NCBI RefSeq assembly: GCF_021789315.1
Contig: NZ_CP084562.1
Span: forward strand, 1 to 64,000
DNA from: Arthrobacter sp. FW305-BF8
Lineage (GTDB): Bacteria; Actinomycetota; Actinomycetes; Actinomycetales; Micrococcaceae
DNA: 64,000 nt
Direction: 5' to 3'
The position numbers and the translations under genes are program-made. Below are positions 27,278-36,306 of the stretch, one piece after another; within the stretch, counting starts at the first letter, position 1; the number at the start of each line of letters is the position of its first letter. A model generated the notes under the pieces. It had not been told where the DNA came from and ran no database searches. It worked only from the letters and a program-made list of their open reading frames with translations.

Positions 27278-27790
27278 TCAGATGACGGGGGATCGGCGTT
27301 CGATCAGGACGGTGTCGCGCCACTGACCGGTCAGGGGCCCGTGGGGCATCCGGGCGATGCGCTGCCGGCGTCCCACGACGCCGTAGCCGTTGGCGAGGTG
27401 GAGCCTGAGGCTGGCTTCGTTCTCGGGAAAGACGCTGGCCTGGATGGTCCAGATCCCGTCACTCTCTGTGGACGTGGCCAGGGCCCGCAGCAGCGCTGTT
27501 CCTAAGCCGAGTCCTCGCGCTTGGGCCGCGACATAGACGGAGTGTTCCACCACGCCGGAGTAGACAGGACGGGCGGAGACGGGAGAGACTGCGGCCCAGC
27601 CCAGGATCCTGCCTTCCCCATCCTCGGCCACGAGCCGGTGGCGAGGCAGTCTCGAGTCGTTGAATGCTTCCCAGCCTGGCGCTTCTGCCTCGAAGGTCGC
27701 ATGACCGGTGTCGATGCCCTCCTGATAGATCCGCCGGACGGCTGGCCAGTCCGAGCGGGCCATGCTCCGGAGCGTGACTAAGGGCGTCAT
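27278..27790 (-). CDS. GNAT acetyltransferase, ArsN1-like
   Basis: 170 aa. GNAT fold with IYQEGIDTGHATFE near the N-terminus, acetyl-CoA loop ARGLGLGTALLRAL, and FPENEASLRLHLANGYGVVGRRQRIA. This resembles phosphinothricin acetyltransferases and ArsN1 enzymes that acetylate arsinothricin-type organoarsenicals. The start overlaps the arsR stop (ATGA), coupling it to the arsenic repressor, which supports the ArsN1 reading. Not distinguishable from Pat by sequence alone here. Confidence 0.8.
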   Translation of the reverse strand: MTPLVTLRSMARSDWPAVRRIYQEGIDTGHATFEAEAPGWEAFNDSRLPRHRLVAEDGEGRILGWAAVSPVSARPVYSGVVEHSVYVAAQARGLGLGTALLRALATSTESDGIWTIQASVFPENEASLRLHLANGYGVVGRRQRIARMPHGPLTGQWRDTVLIERRSPVI

Positions 27791-28137
27791 AGGTTGGCGA
27801 GGAGGCTAGCGACGTCGTCCAGGGCGCCCGGGGCCAGGGAGAAGTAAGCCCAGGTGCCGCGCTTTTCGCGGTGCAGCAGACCGGCTTCGACGAGGACCTT
27901 CAGGTGGTGGGACACCGTGGGCTGGCTCAGGTCCAGCGGGTCGGTCAGGTCACACACGCAGGTCGCGCCGGAGGAGGCGGCCTTGATGATGGAGAGCAGC
28001 CTGAGCCGGTTCGGGTCGGCCAGTGCCTTGAAGACCAGGGCCTGTTGCTTCGCTTCCTCGGCGCCGAGGGTGGGCGCGCCCGCTGGCGCGCAGCAGGCTT
28101 CATCCGTGACGGGCTCAAGAACGGGCAGCAACTTCAT
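27787..28137 (-). CDS. arsR: ArsR-family arsenic repressor
   Basis: 116 aa from ATG 28137. Winged helix: ALVFKALADPNRLRLLSII, DLSQPTVSHHLKVLVEAGLL. Cys residues sit near the N-terminus (DEACCAPAG) and in ATCVCDL, the combination used by actinobacterial ArsR proteins to bind As(III)/Sb(III). It would release DNA on arsenite and control its own operon plus the arsC promoter further right. Overlaps the acetyltransferase gene by four bases. Confidence 0.93.
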   Translation of the reverse strand: MKLLPVLEPVTDEACCAPAGAPTLGAEEAKQQALVFKALADPNRLRLLSIIKAASSGATCVCDLTDPLDLSQPTVSHHLKVLVEAGLLHREKRGTWAYFSLAPGALDDVASLLANL

Positions 28138-28160
28138 GTACCCATTATGCGCCAATATCG

Positions 28161-28174
28161 ACATTCATCAATGT
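28161..28174. promoter_or_regulatory. ArsR operator at the arsR promoter
   Basis: The dyad ACATTCATCAATGT lies 24 bases upstream of the arsR start, within an AT-rich promoter stretch. A related ATCAA/TTGAT pattern recurs before the arsC gene near 29770. Confidence 0.6.
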
Positions 28175-28211
28175 ACGGAGCTGTGTCGGGTCGAGTCGCT
28201 GCGTCGACAGT

Positions 28212-28952
28212 CTAGGAGCCGGCCTTCCCGGCTTCGTGGGGGAGCACAACGTCGTCAGCGGCGCGGCCTGCCGAGGGGAACAGGAGGATGAGGAGCCCCA
28301 GGCCTGCTGCCGCCCCGATGAGCTGGGCGACGACGAACCCGGGCACGGAGCCCGGCGCGATGCCGGCGAAGGTGTCGCTGAAGATGCGGCCGACTGTCAC
28401 GGCGGGGTTGGCGAAGGACGTAGAGGACGTGAACCAGTACGCGGCCCCGATGTAGGCGCCCACCGCCGGCGCGGCGAGGACGCCCCGTTTGGTGGCGGCC
28501 AGGGTGAAGATCAGCAGGATGAGCCCGGCGGTCGCCACAACTTCACCGAGCAGATGCCCGCCGGTGGCGCGGTCCTTGGCGGAGATGGAGGTCCCCACCT
28601 CGAACATGGCGTTGGCCACGACACTGCCGCCGATGGCGCCCACCGTCTGGGCGACCACATAGGCGCCCAGCTCCGGCAGGGCCAACCCCGTGCCGCTGCG
28701 CCGGCCCAAGATCCAGTCGACGAGCGACACTACCGGGTTGAAGTGCGCCCCGCTGACCGGGCCGAAGATGAGGATCAGCACAGTCAGACCCAGCACGGTG
28801 GCGGTGCTGTTCTGCAGCAGCTGCAGGCCGACGTCGTTCGGGGAGAGCTGCTGCGCGGCGATCCCCGAACCCACGACGATCATCACGAGCAGGCTGGTGC
28901 CAAGAAGTTCGGCGACGGCGCGGCGCCACAGCGGCGGTTGGTTGGAAGTCAT
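28212..28952 (-). CDS. Aquaglyceroporin-type MIP channel (arsenite channel)
   Basis: 246 aa from ATG 28952. Six membrane helices with the two half-helix motifs GAHFNPVVSLVDW (NPV) and SFANPAVTVGRIF (NPA). MIP channels in ars operons let arsenite leave down its gradient after arsenate reduction. It is divergent from the ArsR-phosphatase fusion gene, with a dyad operator between the two. Confidence 0.9.
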   Translation of the reverse strand: MTSNQPPLWRRAVAELLGTSLLVMIVVGSGIAAQQLSPNDVGLQLLQNSTATVLGLTVLILIFGPVSGAHFNPVVSLVDWILGRRSGTGLALPELGAYVVAQTVGAIGGSVVANAMFEVGTSISAKDRATGGHLLGEVVATAGLILLIFTLAATKRGVLAAPAVGAYIGAAYWFTSSTSFANPAVTVGRIFSDTFAGIAPGSVPGFVVAQLIGAAAGLGLLILLFPSAGRAADDVVLPHEAGKAGS

Positions 28953-28975
28953 GGCACCAAGCTTGACCCAAGAAA

Positions 28976-28999
28976 TTAACTCAGTCAAAATTGAGTCAA
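28976..28999. promoter_or_regulatory. Dyad operator between aquaporin and ArsR-phosphatase genes
   Basis: Inverted half-sites TTAACTCA and TGAGTCAA are separated by a short AT-rich spacer. The dyad ends at the ATG of the fusion gene and lies 24 bases upstream of the aquaporin start. It is unlike the arsR box, so it probably binds the fusion protein itself. Confidence 0.6.
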
Positions 29000-29673
29000 T
29001 GAAAACTAATCCAGTGGATGCTTTCCGGGCGCGGGTTGCCAAGCACGCGGCCCTAGCCGATCCTGCGCGGCTGCGCATCGTCGATCTGCTGACGCTGGGG
29101 GACTTCTCCCCGACGGAACTGCAAGCCGAACTGGGCATGCCCTCGAACCTGCTGTCCCACCATCTGCGCACCCTGGAGGGTGCCGGCCTGGCCACCCGCC
29201 ACCGCTCCGAAGCCGACAGGCGCCGCAGCTACATCCGCCTCGCCGCCGGCGCCCTCGATGGCCTCGCGCCCGGGGTGGAGCATGGCGCCGGGCGTGTCCT
29301 GTTTGTCTGCACCCGCAACAGCGCCCGGTCCCAGCTGGCCGCCGCGCTCTGGCAGCAGGTCAGCGACATCCCATCAGCCTCTGCAGGAACGCACCCGGCC
29401 GAGCGCATCGCGCCGGGGGCCATCGACGTTGCCCGCCGGCATGGACTGCAGCTCGCGAACCGGTCACCGCGGAGGCTGGACCAGGTCGCCGGGGACGGGG
29501 ACTTCGTCGTGACCGTGTGCGACAACGCGCACGAGGAACTGACCGGCCTGGCCGGCGTCCACTGGTCCGTGCCGGATCCGCTGCGGATCAACACCGAGGA
29601 AGCCTTCGAGAACGCCTTCACCGACATCTCCCACCGCATCAACGGCCTCGCGCCCAGGATGCACGCCGCCTAA
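28999..29673 (+). CDS. ArsR repressor fused to low-molecular-weight phosphatase/arsenate reductase
   Basis: 224 aa from ATG 28999. Residues 1-90: winged helix (AALADPARLRIVDLL, GMPSNLLSHHLRTLEGAGL). Residues about 95-220: phosphatase/arsenate-reductase fold with P-loop VLFVCTRNSARSQLA (CX5R) and DPLRINTEEAFENAF. Such fusions occur in actinobacterial ars loci and combine sensing with a reductase-like domain. The DNA-binding part has no Cys cluster, so how it senses ligand is unclear. Divergent from the aquaporin gene. Confidence 0.88.
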   Translation: MKTNPVDAFRARVAKHAALADPARLRIVDLLTLGDFSPTELQAELGMPSNLLSHHLRTLEGAGLATRHRSEADRRRSYIRLAAGALDGLAPGVEHGAGRVLFVCTRNSARSQLAAALWQQVSDIPSASAGTHPAERIAPGAIDVARRHGLQLANRSPRRLDQVAGDGDFVVTVCDNAHEELTGLAGVHWSVPDPLRINTEEAFENAFTDISHRINGLAPRMHAA

Positions 29674-29733
29674 CACCAAGCAAACTTATCCAGCGCTCCT
29701 GCGGGCCGCGATAAAACGGACCTCGCGTAAATA

Positions 29734-29792
29734 TTGACAAGCATCAATCTATCGTCCGATACTCCATACATCGATCAACATCAATATTCAGT
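29734..29792 (+). promoter_or_regulatory. arsC promoter with ArsR-type operator
   Basis: A perfect -35 hexamer TTGACA (29734) is followed at 17-18 bases by CGATAC/GATACT. ATCAA and ATCAACATCAATATT motifs nearby resemble the ArsR box. It precedes the long plus-strand arsenic operon starting at 29874. Confidence 0.6.
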
Positions 29793-29873
29793 GGGCGATG
29801 CAGGACGAGCCGGACGTGACAACCGCACCAAGACCGTTTCACCCATCACCCAACTGATTCCAGGAGAAAACCC

Positions 29874-30296
29874 GTGAGTACCGAAACTGGCAAGAAGTCC
29901 TCCGTCCTGTTCGTCTGCGTCCATAACGCCGGCCGGTCCCAGATGGCGGCCGCGTTCCTCACTACCCTCGGCAAGGGCCAGATCGAGGTCCGGTCCGCAG
30001 GGTCCCAGCCGGCTGAGAAGATCAACCCGGCCGCCGTTGAGGCCATGGCCGAGGTCGGGATCGACATGTCCGCCGAGGTCCCCAAGGTCCTCACCACCGA
30101 GGCCGTCAAGGAGTCCGACGTCGTGATCACCATGGGCTGCGGCGACGAGTGCCCGTACTTCCCCGGTAAGCGCTACGAGGACTGGGTCCTGGAAGACCCG
30201 GCCGGCAAGGGCGTCGAGTCCGTCCGTCCCATCCGCGATGAGATCAAGACCCGCATTGAGGGCCTGATCGACTCCCTGATCCCGGCCGCCAAGTAG
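29874..30296 (+). CDS. arsC: Arsenate reductase, thioredoxin-type
   Basis: 140 aa. Low-molecular-weight phosphatase fold with P-loop [16 protein letters not shown] (CX5R), and [20 protein letters not shown] carrying the second Cys pair region. Reduces arsenate to arsenite. The next gene, 25 bases on, encodes thioredoxin reductase, pointing to thioredoxin as electron donor. First gene of the plus-strand operon. Confidence 0.93.
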   Translation: MSTETGKKSSVLFVCVHNAGRSQMAAAFLTTLGKGQIEVRSAGSQPAEKINPAAVEAMAEVGIDMSAEVPKVLTTEAVKESDVVITMGCGDECPYFPGKRYEDWVLEDPAGKGVESVRPIRDEIKTRIEGLIDSLIPAAK

Positions 30297-30321
30297 CCCG
30301 AAGCCCCTGGAGGAGCACGGC

Positions 30322-31299
30322 ATGAGCAACGAACAGCTGATCATCATCGGGTCCGGCCCGGCAGGCTACACGGCCGCGATCTACGCCGCCCGCGCCGGCC
30401 TGGAACCGCTGGTCCTCGCCGGCTCGGTCACGGCCGGCGGCGCGCTGATGAACACCACCGAGGTGGAGAACTTCCCCGGCTTCCCGGGCGGCATCCAGGG
30501 CCCGGAGCTCATGGACGGCCTGCAGGAACAGGCCGAGAAATTCGGCGCCAAGGTGGTGTTCGACGACGTCACCGAAGTTCATCTTGCCGGTCACCTGAAG
30601 ACCGTGGTCACCGGAGCCGGCGAGACCCACCAGGCCCCCGCGGTCATCCTGGCCACCGGCTCGGCCTACAAGGAACTCGGCCTGCCCGAGGAGAAGAAGT
30701 TCAGCGGTCACGGCGTCTCCTGGTGCGCCACCTGCGACGGGTTCTTCTTCCGGGAGCAGGACATCATTGTCGTCGGCGGCGGAGACTCCGCGATGGAGGA
30801 AGCCACCTTCTTGACCAGGTTCGCGAAGTCCGTGACCGTCGTCGTCCGTAAGGGTGAGCTGCGCGCCTCCCGCATCATGGCCCAGCGGGCCAAGGACAAC
30901 CCGAAGATCAGCTTCGCCTGGGACTCCGCCATCACCGCGATCCACGGCGACGGCAAGGTCACCGGCGTCACGCTCACCGACACCCGCACCGGGGAGACCC
31001 GCCAGCAGGCGGCCACCGGGATCTTCGTGGCCATCGGCCACGTTCCGCGCACGGAGCTCGTGGCCGGGCAGGTGGAGCTCGACGCCGAGGGCTACATCAA
31101 GGTCGACGCGCCCACCACGGTCACCAACCTCTCCGGCGTGTTCGCCTGCGGGGACGCCGTGGACCACCGCTACCGCCAGGCCATCACCGCCGCCGGCACG
31201 GGCTGCGCCGCGGCCCTGGACGCCGAACGCTACCTGGCCGCGTTGGAGGACGCGGACAGCATCGCCACCGCGCTGGTGGAAGAACCTATCCACGCCTAG
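30322..31299 (+). CDS. trxB: Thioredoxin reductase
   Basis: 325 aa flavoprotein. FAD site [17 protein letters not shown], redox motif WCATCDG (Cys135/Cys138), NADPH site [12 protein letters not shown], and C-terminal FAD motif [13 protein letters not shown]. It supplies reduced thioredoxin, here probably for arsenate reduction, given its place directly after arsC. Confidence 0.95.
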   Translation: MSNEQLIIIGSGPAGYTAAIYAARAGLEPLVLAGSVTAGGALMNTTEVENFPGFPGGIQGPELMDGLQEQAEKFGAKVVFDDVTEVHLAGHLKTVVTGAGETHQAPAVILATGSAYKELGLPEEKKFSGHGVSWCATCDGFFFREQDIIVVGGGDSAMEEATFLTRFAKSVTVVVRKGELRASRIMAQRAKDNPKISFAWDSAITAIHGDGKVTGVTLTDTRTGETRQQAATGIFVAIGHVPRTELVAGQVELDAEGYIKVDAPTTVTNLSGVFACGDAVDHRYRQAITAAGTGCAAALDAERYLAALEDADSIATALVEEPIHA

Positions 31300-31327
31300 A
31301 CCCGGAACAGGGGAGGGGGTGAGCTGA

Positions 31328-31387
31328 ATGACGAACGGATGCTGCGGCGACTCCGGTTGCTGCGACGACGATCAGGACTGCTGCTGA
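31328..31387 (+). CDS. 19-residue Cys-rich peptide
   Basis: Reads MTNGCCGDSGCCDDDQDCC followed by TGA. Six of 19 residues are Cys, arranged as three CC pairs, and five are Asp. A GGGGAGGGGG ribosome site lies about 8-10 bases upstream of the ATG. It sits between trxB and the ArsO-like gene in the same direction. It could bind As(III) or another soft metal like a mini-metallothionein; this is inference. No known family is recognised. Confidence 0.6.
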   Translation: MTNGCCGDSGCCDDDQDCC

Positions 31388-31475
31388 CCCCGCCCCGGGC
31401 ACCTGCCGGCCCCACACCGGCCGGCAGGGCCCACCAACCACAACCGCACCACAACTACGGATGAAAGAGGACACC

Positions 31476-32864
31476 ATGGAGTCAGCGAAGAACCTTCCCG
31501 TCGCCGTGATCGGCGCCGGCCCCGTGGGCCTGGCCGCCGCAGCCCACCTGCTCGAACGCGGCCTCGAACCGCTGATCCTCGAAGCCGGGACCTCGGCGGG
31601 CGCCGCCATCGAGCAGTGGCGCCACATCCGGCTGTTCTCACCCTGGCGGTTCAACATCGACGCCGCCGCCGTCCGCCTCCTCGAAGCCTCGGATTGGGAA
31701 CCACCACGCCCCACCGCCCTGCCCTACGGCGGCGAACTCATCGACAACTACCTCACACCGCTGGCCGAGCTCCCGGCCATCAGTTCACGGCTGCAGACCG
31801 GCGCCCGCGTCATCGCCGTCACCCGTGCAGGCCTGGACAAGACCCACATCAAGGGCCGCGCCACCCCCTTCGTGGTCCGCGTCGAACACACGGACGGCGA
31901 AACCCGCGACCACACCGTCGCAGCGGTCATCGACGCCTCCGGCACCTGGTCCACCCGGAACCCGCTGGGCACCTCCGGCCTGCCTGCCATCGGCGAAGAC
32001 GCCGCAGTGGCCCGAATCTCTTCACCGCTGCCCGACGTCACCGGCAGGGACCGCGCCAGCTTCGCCGGCCGCCGCGTGCTCGTGGTCGGCGCCGGACACT
32101 CCGCGGCCAACACCCTGATCAACCTCGCCGACCTCGCCAAAGACGCCCCGGACACCCGCATCCTTTGGGCCCTCCGCGGCGACTCCGCAGCCAAGGTTTA
32201 TGGCGGCGGGGACGCCGACGGGCTGCCCGCCCGCGGCCAGCTCGGGGGCCGGCTCCGGCGCCTCGTCGAGGCCGGCAAAATCGAACTGCACACCGGCTTC
32301 GGCATCGCCGCCCTGAAAGCACTGGACTCCGGCGTGACCGTCGAAGCGGTCGACGGCCGCACGCTGGAGGCCGATGTGATCGTGCCCTGCACCGGGTTCC
32401 GCCCGGACCTGGACATCCTCCGCGAACTGCGGCTCAATCTGGACCCCGCCGTCGAAGCGCCGGTGCAACTCGGTCCCCTGATCGACCCCGAATTGCACTC
32501 CTGCGGCACCGTCCCGCCGCACGGCGCGAAACTCCTCGCCCACCCGGAGACAGACTTCTACATTGTTGGGATGAAGTCCTATGGCCGGGCACCGACCTTC
32601 CTGCTGGCCACCGGCTACGAGCAGGTCCGCTCGGTCGCGGCAGCCCTCGCCGGAGACCGCGAAGCCGCGGACACCGTGCACCTGGAACTCCCCGAAACCG
32701 GCGTCTGCTCCACCGACGCCGGGACCAGCTGCGACGTTCCCGCCCCGGCCGCTGGAGAGGCCGCCGCCTCCGGCTCGGCTGAGTCCGGGTGCTGCGCCGC
32801 GCCCGAACCGGTGCTGGTCGGCTTCCCCACCGGGCTGACGCACGGCCGCTCCGGCAGCAACTGA
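31476..32864 (+). CDS. ArsO-like flavin-dependent monooxygenase
   Basis: 462 aa from ATG 31476 (AAAGAGGA upstream). Two Rossmann motifs: VAVIGAGPVGLAAAAHLLERG for FAD (residues about 8-28) and VLVVGAGHSAANTLI for NADPH. Residues 425-450 hold extra Cys (GVCSTDAGTSC, SGCCAAP) that may bind arsenic. ArsO-type flavoproteins occur widely in ars operons; their reaction is not settled. Lies between the Cys-rich peptide and the longer arsenate reductase. Confidence 0.85.
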   Translation: MESAKNLPVAVIGAGPVGLAAAAHLLERGLEPLILEAGTSAGAAIEQWRHIRLFSPWRFNIDAAAVRLLEASDWEPPRPTALPYGGELIDNYLTPLAELPAISSRLQTGARVIAVTRAGLDKTHIKGRATPFVVRVEHTDGETRDHTVAAVIDASGTWSTRNPLGTSGLPAIGEDAAVARISSPLPDVTGRDRASFAGRRVLVVGAGHSAANTLINLADLAKDAPDTRILWALRGDSAAKVYGGGDADGLPARGQLGGRLRRLVEAGKIELHTGFGIAALKALDSGVTVEAVDGRTLEADVIVPCTGFRPDLDILRELRLNLDPAVEAPVQLGPLIDPELHSCGTVPPHGAKLLAHPETDFYIVGMKSYGRAPTFLLATGYEQVRSVAAALAGDREAADTVHLELPETGVCSTDAGTSCDVPAPAAGEAAASGSAESGCCAAPEPVLVGFPTGLTHGRSGSN

Positions 32865-32896
32865 CCGACAGTAAACCCAACAATTGGAGTGCTGCC

Positions 32897-33556
32897 ATGA
32901 CCGAGAACCGTGAAACCAGCCTGGGCCTGCAGGACAACACCGAGGTCCTGCACCGGATCAGCGCCCGCCTCGGCGAAAGGTTCGCCGGGATCTTCGCCGC
33001 CGAAACCGTCGAACGCTACGTCTTTGAGTCGTACACGGCCCTGGCCCGGACGGCGAAAATCACCACCTACCTGCCCGCCACCACCGAGCACTTCGCCAGC
33101 GACAGGCTGGCCGCCTTGGCCAAGTCCAAGGGAGCAATCGCCTCCGAGGTGCCCGAAGTCCTGTTCGTCTGCGTGCAGAACGCGGGCCGTTCCCAGATGG
33201 CCGCCGCCCTGCTCACCGTCGAAGCCAAGGGCAGGATCCACGTCCGTTCAGCAGGCTCCCTGCCCGCCGCCGAACTCGATCCCGCCGTCGTGGCAGTCAT
33301 GACCGAGATGGGCCTGGACCTGTCACAGAAGTACCCCAAACCGCTCACTGATGACGTCGTGCGCGCCTCCGACGTCGTCATCACCATGGGCTGCGGCGAC
33401 TCCTGCCCGATCTACCCCGGCAAACGCTACGAGGACTGGGACCTGCCGGACCCGGCCGACCAGCCCCTCGCCACGGTCCGGGAGATCCGCGACCAGATCC
33501 ACGATCGGGTCAAAACCCTGGTCAACTCACTCACAAAGGAAACAACGCCCTCATGA
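32897..33556 (+). CDS. Arsenate reductase with N-terminal helical domain
   Basis: 219 aa from ATG 32897. Residues 1-85 form a helical domain ([31 protein letters not shown]) known from actinobacterial ArsC proteins as a dimerisation bundle. Residues 90-219 hold the phosphatase fold: [19 protein letters not shown] (CX5R) and [21 protein letters not shown] second thioredoxin-type enzyme in the same operon; division of labour with the first is unknown. Overlaps the next gene by four bases. Confidence 0.9.
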   Translation: MTENRETSLGLQDNTEVLHRISARLGERFAGIFAAETVERYVFESYTALARTAKITTYLPATTEHFASDRLAALAKSKGAIASEVPEVLFVCVQNAGRSQMAAALLTVEAKGRIHVRSAGSLPAAELDPAVVAVMTEMGLDLSQKYPKPLTDDVVRASDVVITMGCGDSCPIYPGKRYEDWDLPDPADQPLATVREIRDQIHDRVKTLVNSLTKETTPS

Positions 33557-33969
33557 CCCAGAAACACCCTGCTGTCCTGTTCGTGTGCAGCAAGAACGGC
33601 GGCAAATCCCAGCTCGCCGCAGGCCTCATGCGCGACCTCGCAGGAGACGCCGTCACCGTCTATTCCGCCGGCACCAAGCCGGCCAAGGACCTGAACCCGC
33701 AGGCCGTGGAGTCCCTGACCGAACTGGGCATCGACGTCACCGGCGAATACCCGAAACCGGTGACCGACGAGGTCCTGAACACGGTGGATGCCGTCGTCGT
33801 CCTGGGCACCGAAGCGAAGCTTGAACCGCGCGAAGGTGTCCGTTTCGAGGTCTGGGAAACGGACGAACCTTCCGAGCGCGGCATCGAAGGCATGGAACGC
33901 ATGCGCCTGGTCCGGGACGACATCAAGGCCCGCGTCCAGAAGCTGCACGCGGAGCTCAGCGGGAAGTAA
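33553..33969 (+). CDS. Arsenate-mycothiol transferase-like protein
   Basis: 138 aa. P-loop is [19 protein letters not shown]: Lys replaces the usual Arg (CX5K), a feature of the corynebacterial arsenate-mycothiol transferases. That type joins arsenate to mycothiol, to be reduced by mycoredoxin. C-terminal [15 protein letters not shown] is also typical. ATGA overlap with the preceding reductase gene couples their translation. Presence beside thioredoxin-type enzymes gives the locus two thiol systems. Confidence 0.87.
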   Translation: MTQKHPAVLFVCSKNGGKSQLAAGLMRDLAGDAVTVYSAGTKPAKDLNPQAVESLTELGIDVTGEYPKPVTDEVLNTVDAVVVLGTEAKLEPREGVRFEVWETDEPSERGIEGMERMRLVRDDIKARVQKLHAELSGK

Positions 33970-33971
33970 CC

Positions 33972-35180
33972 ATGCGCGCCCCTGCGGTATCCCGGATACT
34001 GGTCGCGGAGGGTGCACCACGCGGCGGCCTCGCCGCGCTGTGCATCACCCAGACCACCGCATGGGGCGTGCTCTACTACGCGCTGCTCACCGCCGTCCGG
34101 CCGATCAGCGAGGACACCGGCTGGGACCCGGCCCTGGTCACGGGGGCCTTTTCCGCCGGCCTGGTCGTATCCGCGGTCGCCGGGATCGCCGTTGGCCGGC
34201 TCCTGGACAGGACGGGCCCCCGCAACCTGATGATCGGTGGATCCTTCATTGGTGTCCTCGGCCTGGCCACGGTCAGTGCCGCGCCGAACCTGTCCGTGTT
34301 CGCGGCCGCATGGCTGCTGGCCGGAACCGCGCAGGCCGCGGTGCTGTACCAGCCGGCGTTCACCGTGATCAGCCGCTGGTATGGCCCCTCCCGGGTGCGG
34401 CCGTTGACGGTCCTGACCCTCGTGGCCGGTTTTGCGTCCACGATTTTCGCCCCGCTCACGGCGGCCCTGTGCGCCGCGTTGGGCTGGCGGGGCGCCTTCC
34501 TTGTCCTCGCCGCCGTCCTGGCCTCGGTGACGATACCGCTGCACGCCCGCTATCTGAACCGGACCTGGACGCACACATTGCCCGGAACGCACGCCGCCGA
34601 GGACCGGGCAGGTGTGCGCTCCATCCGGCGCAGCGCCGAATTCCTCGGCCTGCAGGCACTCATGGTCCTGCTCTGCCTCGGCCTCTACACCGTGACGCTG
34701 AACATCATCCCCCTGCTGATGGAAAAAGGAGCCGATTACGCTCTGGCCGCACTCGGCCTCGGACTCGTCGGAGCAGGCCAGGTGGCCGGGCGGCTGCTCT
34801 TCGCCGCAATCCCCGCTCATGCGCGCATCCTGGTCATCACCGGAACCGCCACCGGCGCCAGCCTTCTGCTCGCACTCCTGCCCGGCCCTGTGCCCCTGCT
34901 CATCGGCACCGGCATGCTTGCCGGAGCCGTCCGTGGCTGCCAGACCCTGCTGCAGGCCACCATCGTCGCCGACCGGTGGGGAACCAGCAGCATCGGCACC
35001 CTGCAAGGCATCTTCGCCGCGCCCCTGACCGTCGTCACAGCCCTCGCCCCGGCCATCGGCCCGGTCATAGCCGCCTGGCTTGGCAGCTATACGGCCATGG
35101 CCTACGCCATGGCGGCAGCCACCGGCCTTGCAGCGCTCACCGCATTCGCCGTACACCGTGGACGAAACGCTACTGGCTGA
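33972..35180 (+). CDS. MFS transporter of the arsenic operon
   Basis: 402 aa with 12 predicted helices; the MFS loop AVGRLLDRTGPRNLM lies between helices 2 and 3. It starts two bases after the arsenate-mycothiol transferase stop, so it belongs to the arsenic operon. ArsK- or ArsJ-type MFS carriers export arsenite or organoarsenicals, but no diagnostic motif allows a choice. Confidence 0.82.
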   Translation: MRAPAVSRILVAEGAPRGGLAALCITQTTAWGVLYYALLTAVRPISEDTGWDPALVTGAFSAGLVVSAVAGIAVGRLLDRTGPRNLMIGGSFIGVLGLATVSAAPNLSVFAAAWLLAGTAQAAVLYQPAFTVISRWYGPSRVRPLTVLTLVAGFASTIFAPLTAALCAALGWRGAFLVLAAVLASVTIPLHARYLNRTWTHTLPGTHAAEDRAGVRSIRRSAEFLGLQALMVLLCLGLYTVTLNIIPLLMEKGADYALAALGLGLVGAGQVAGRLLFAAIPAHARILVITGTATGASLLLALLPGPVPLLIGTGMLAGAVRGCQTLLQATIVADRWGTSSIGTLQGIFAAPLTVVTALAPAIGPVIAAWLGSYTAMAYAMAAATGLAALTAFAVHRGRNATG

Positions 35181-35287
35181 ACGGGAACACAAAAGGCGTG
35201 AGGGCTTCCCGGAACCCTACAGATTCGCGAGGGATGGGTTATAAAACATGCGCCCGGGCCAAAGACGGGAGGGGTATGTTCAATTTT

Positions 35288-36304
35288 TCAACTGCTCGTG
35301 CCCGCCCCTTGGGGCGAACTTGCGCTGGTCAGATGGTGTGACTCAGGCTCGGGGACGATGAACGGAACGATGCGTACCAGGATGACCATGGCGACCAGTT
35401 CGACGAGTGTCTGGGTGACGACGGCCAGCGGGGCGATGCTCAGTGCCGGCGGCAGGGCCAGGGCCAGCGGGAGGACGACAAGGGAGTTGCGGGTGGTCGC
35501 CGAGAACATGGCGGCCCGGGTCCCCGGGACGTCGAGGCGGGCGGTCCGTCCTGCGACTCTTCCGATGATGACGGCGATGACGACGAAGGCCACATAGAGG
35601 GGGATAACGCGGGTGAGATTGAGGACCTGGGAGCCTACTGCGGCGACCTGGGATCCGATGACGACCGCGAGGGTGACCATCATCAGGGGCACCATGGCAC
35701 CGGCCATGGTCTTTTCTATCGCTTGACCTGCGCGGTGCCGGCGGGCGATGCCCTGCACGACGGCGGCCGAGGCCAGGGGCAGCACGATCAGCAGGAGGAA
35801 GGCCTCGAGGAACGGGCCGGCGTTGATCACGTTGAGGACGTCACTGCCGGCGAAGAGGAACAGGTAAACCGGGAGCAGGAGGATCTGCACCAACATCAGC
35901 AGCGGGGTCGCGGCGAGCAGGCGGGCGCTGGCGCCGCCCGCGATCCCGCTGAACACGATGACGTAGTCGATGCAGGGAGTCAGCAGTACCAGCAGGACGC
36001 CGACCATCAGCCCGCGGTCGTCCGCGACGAAGCGGGAAAGCCCGAACACGACGGCGGGGATGATGATGAAGTTCGCGACGAGCACCGTGCCCAGGAAGCG
36101 GATGTCGCGGAATGCATTGCCGACCTCGATAAGGGGGACGGCGAGGAACGTGGCGAACAGCAGCAGGATCAGCACCGGTTCGATGGAATGCTCCAGGGCT
36201 GGCGCGAGCTGCGGTGCAGCCAAACCGACCGCTGCTCCGGCCAGGATCGCGGCCACGTACATCAGGACCTGGTGATCGTCCCACCATCCGATAATGCGGT
36301 GCAT
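35288..36304 (-). CDS. ACR3/BASS-superfamily arsenite exporter
   Basis: 338 aa from ATG 36304. Ten hydrophobic segments. LLTPCIDYVIVFSG holds the conserved Cys of ACR3 arsenite carriers, and SATTRNSLVVLPLALAL fits the second crossover region of the superfamily. It starts three bases after the MerR-family regulator gene, so both share one transcript. Arsenite export is likely; antimonite or another oxyanion is possible. Confidence 0.83.
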   Translation of the reverse strand: MHRIIGWWDDHQVLMYVAAILAGAAVGLAAPQLAPALEHSIEPVLILLLFATFLAVPLIEVGNAFRDIRFLGTVLVANFIIIPAVVFGLSRFVADDRGLMVGVLLVLLTPCIDYVIVFSGIAGGASARLLAATPLLMLVQILLLPVYLFLFAGSDVLNVINAGPFLEAFLLLIVLPLASAAVVQGIARRHRAGQAIEKTMAGAMVPLMMVTLAVVIGSQVAAVGSQVLNLTRVIPLYVAFVVIAVIIGRVAGRTARLDVPGTRAAMFSATTRNSLVVLPLALALPPALSIAPLAVVTQTLVELVAMVILVRIVPFIVPEPESHHLTSASSPQGAGTSS

Positions 36305-36306
36305 GG

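Noticed and set aside
33660..35192. 510-codon frame antisense to the MFS gene
   Set aside because: Gly/Gln/Asp-rich shadow without homology; the MFS frame is clear.
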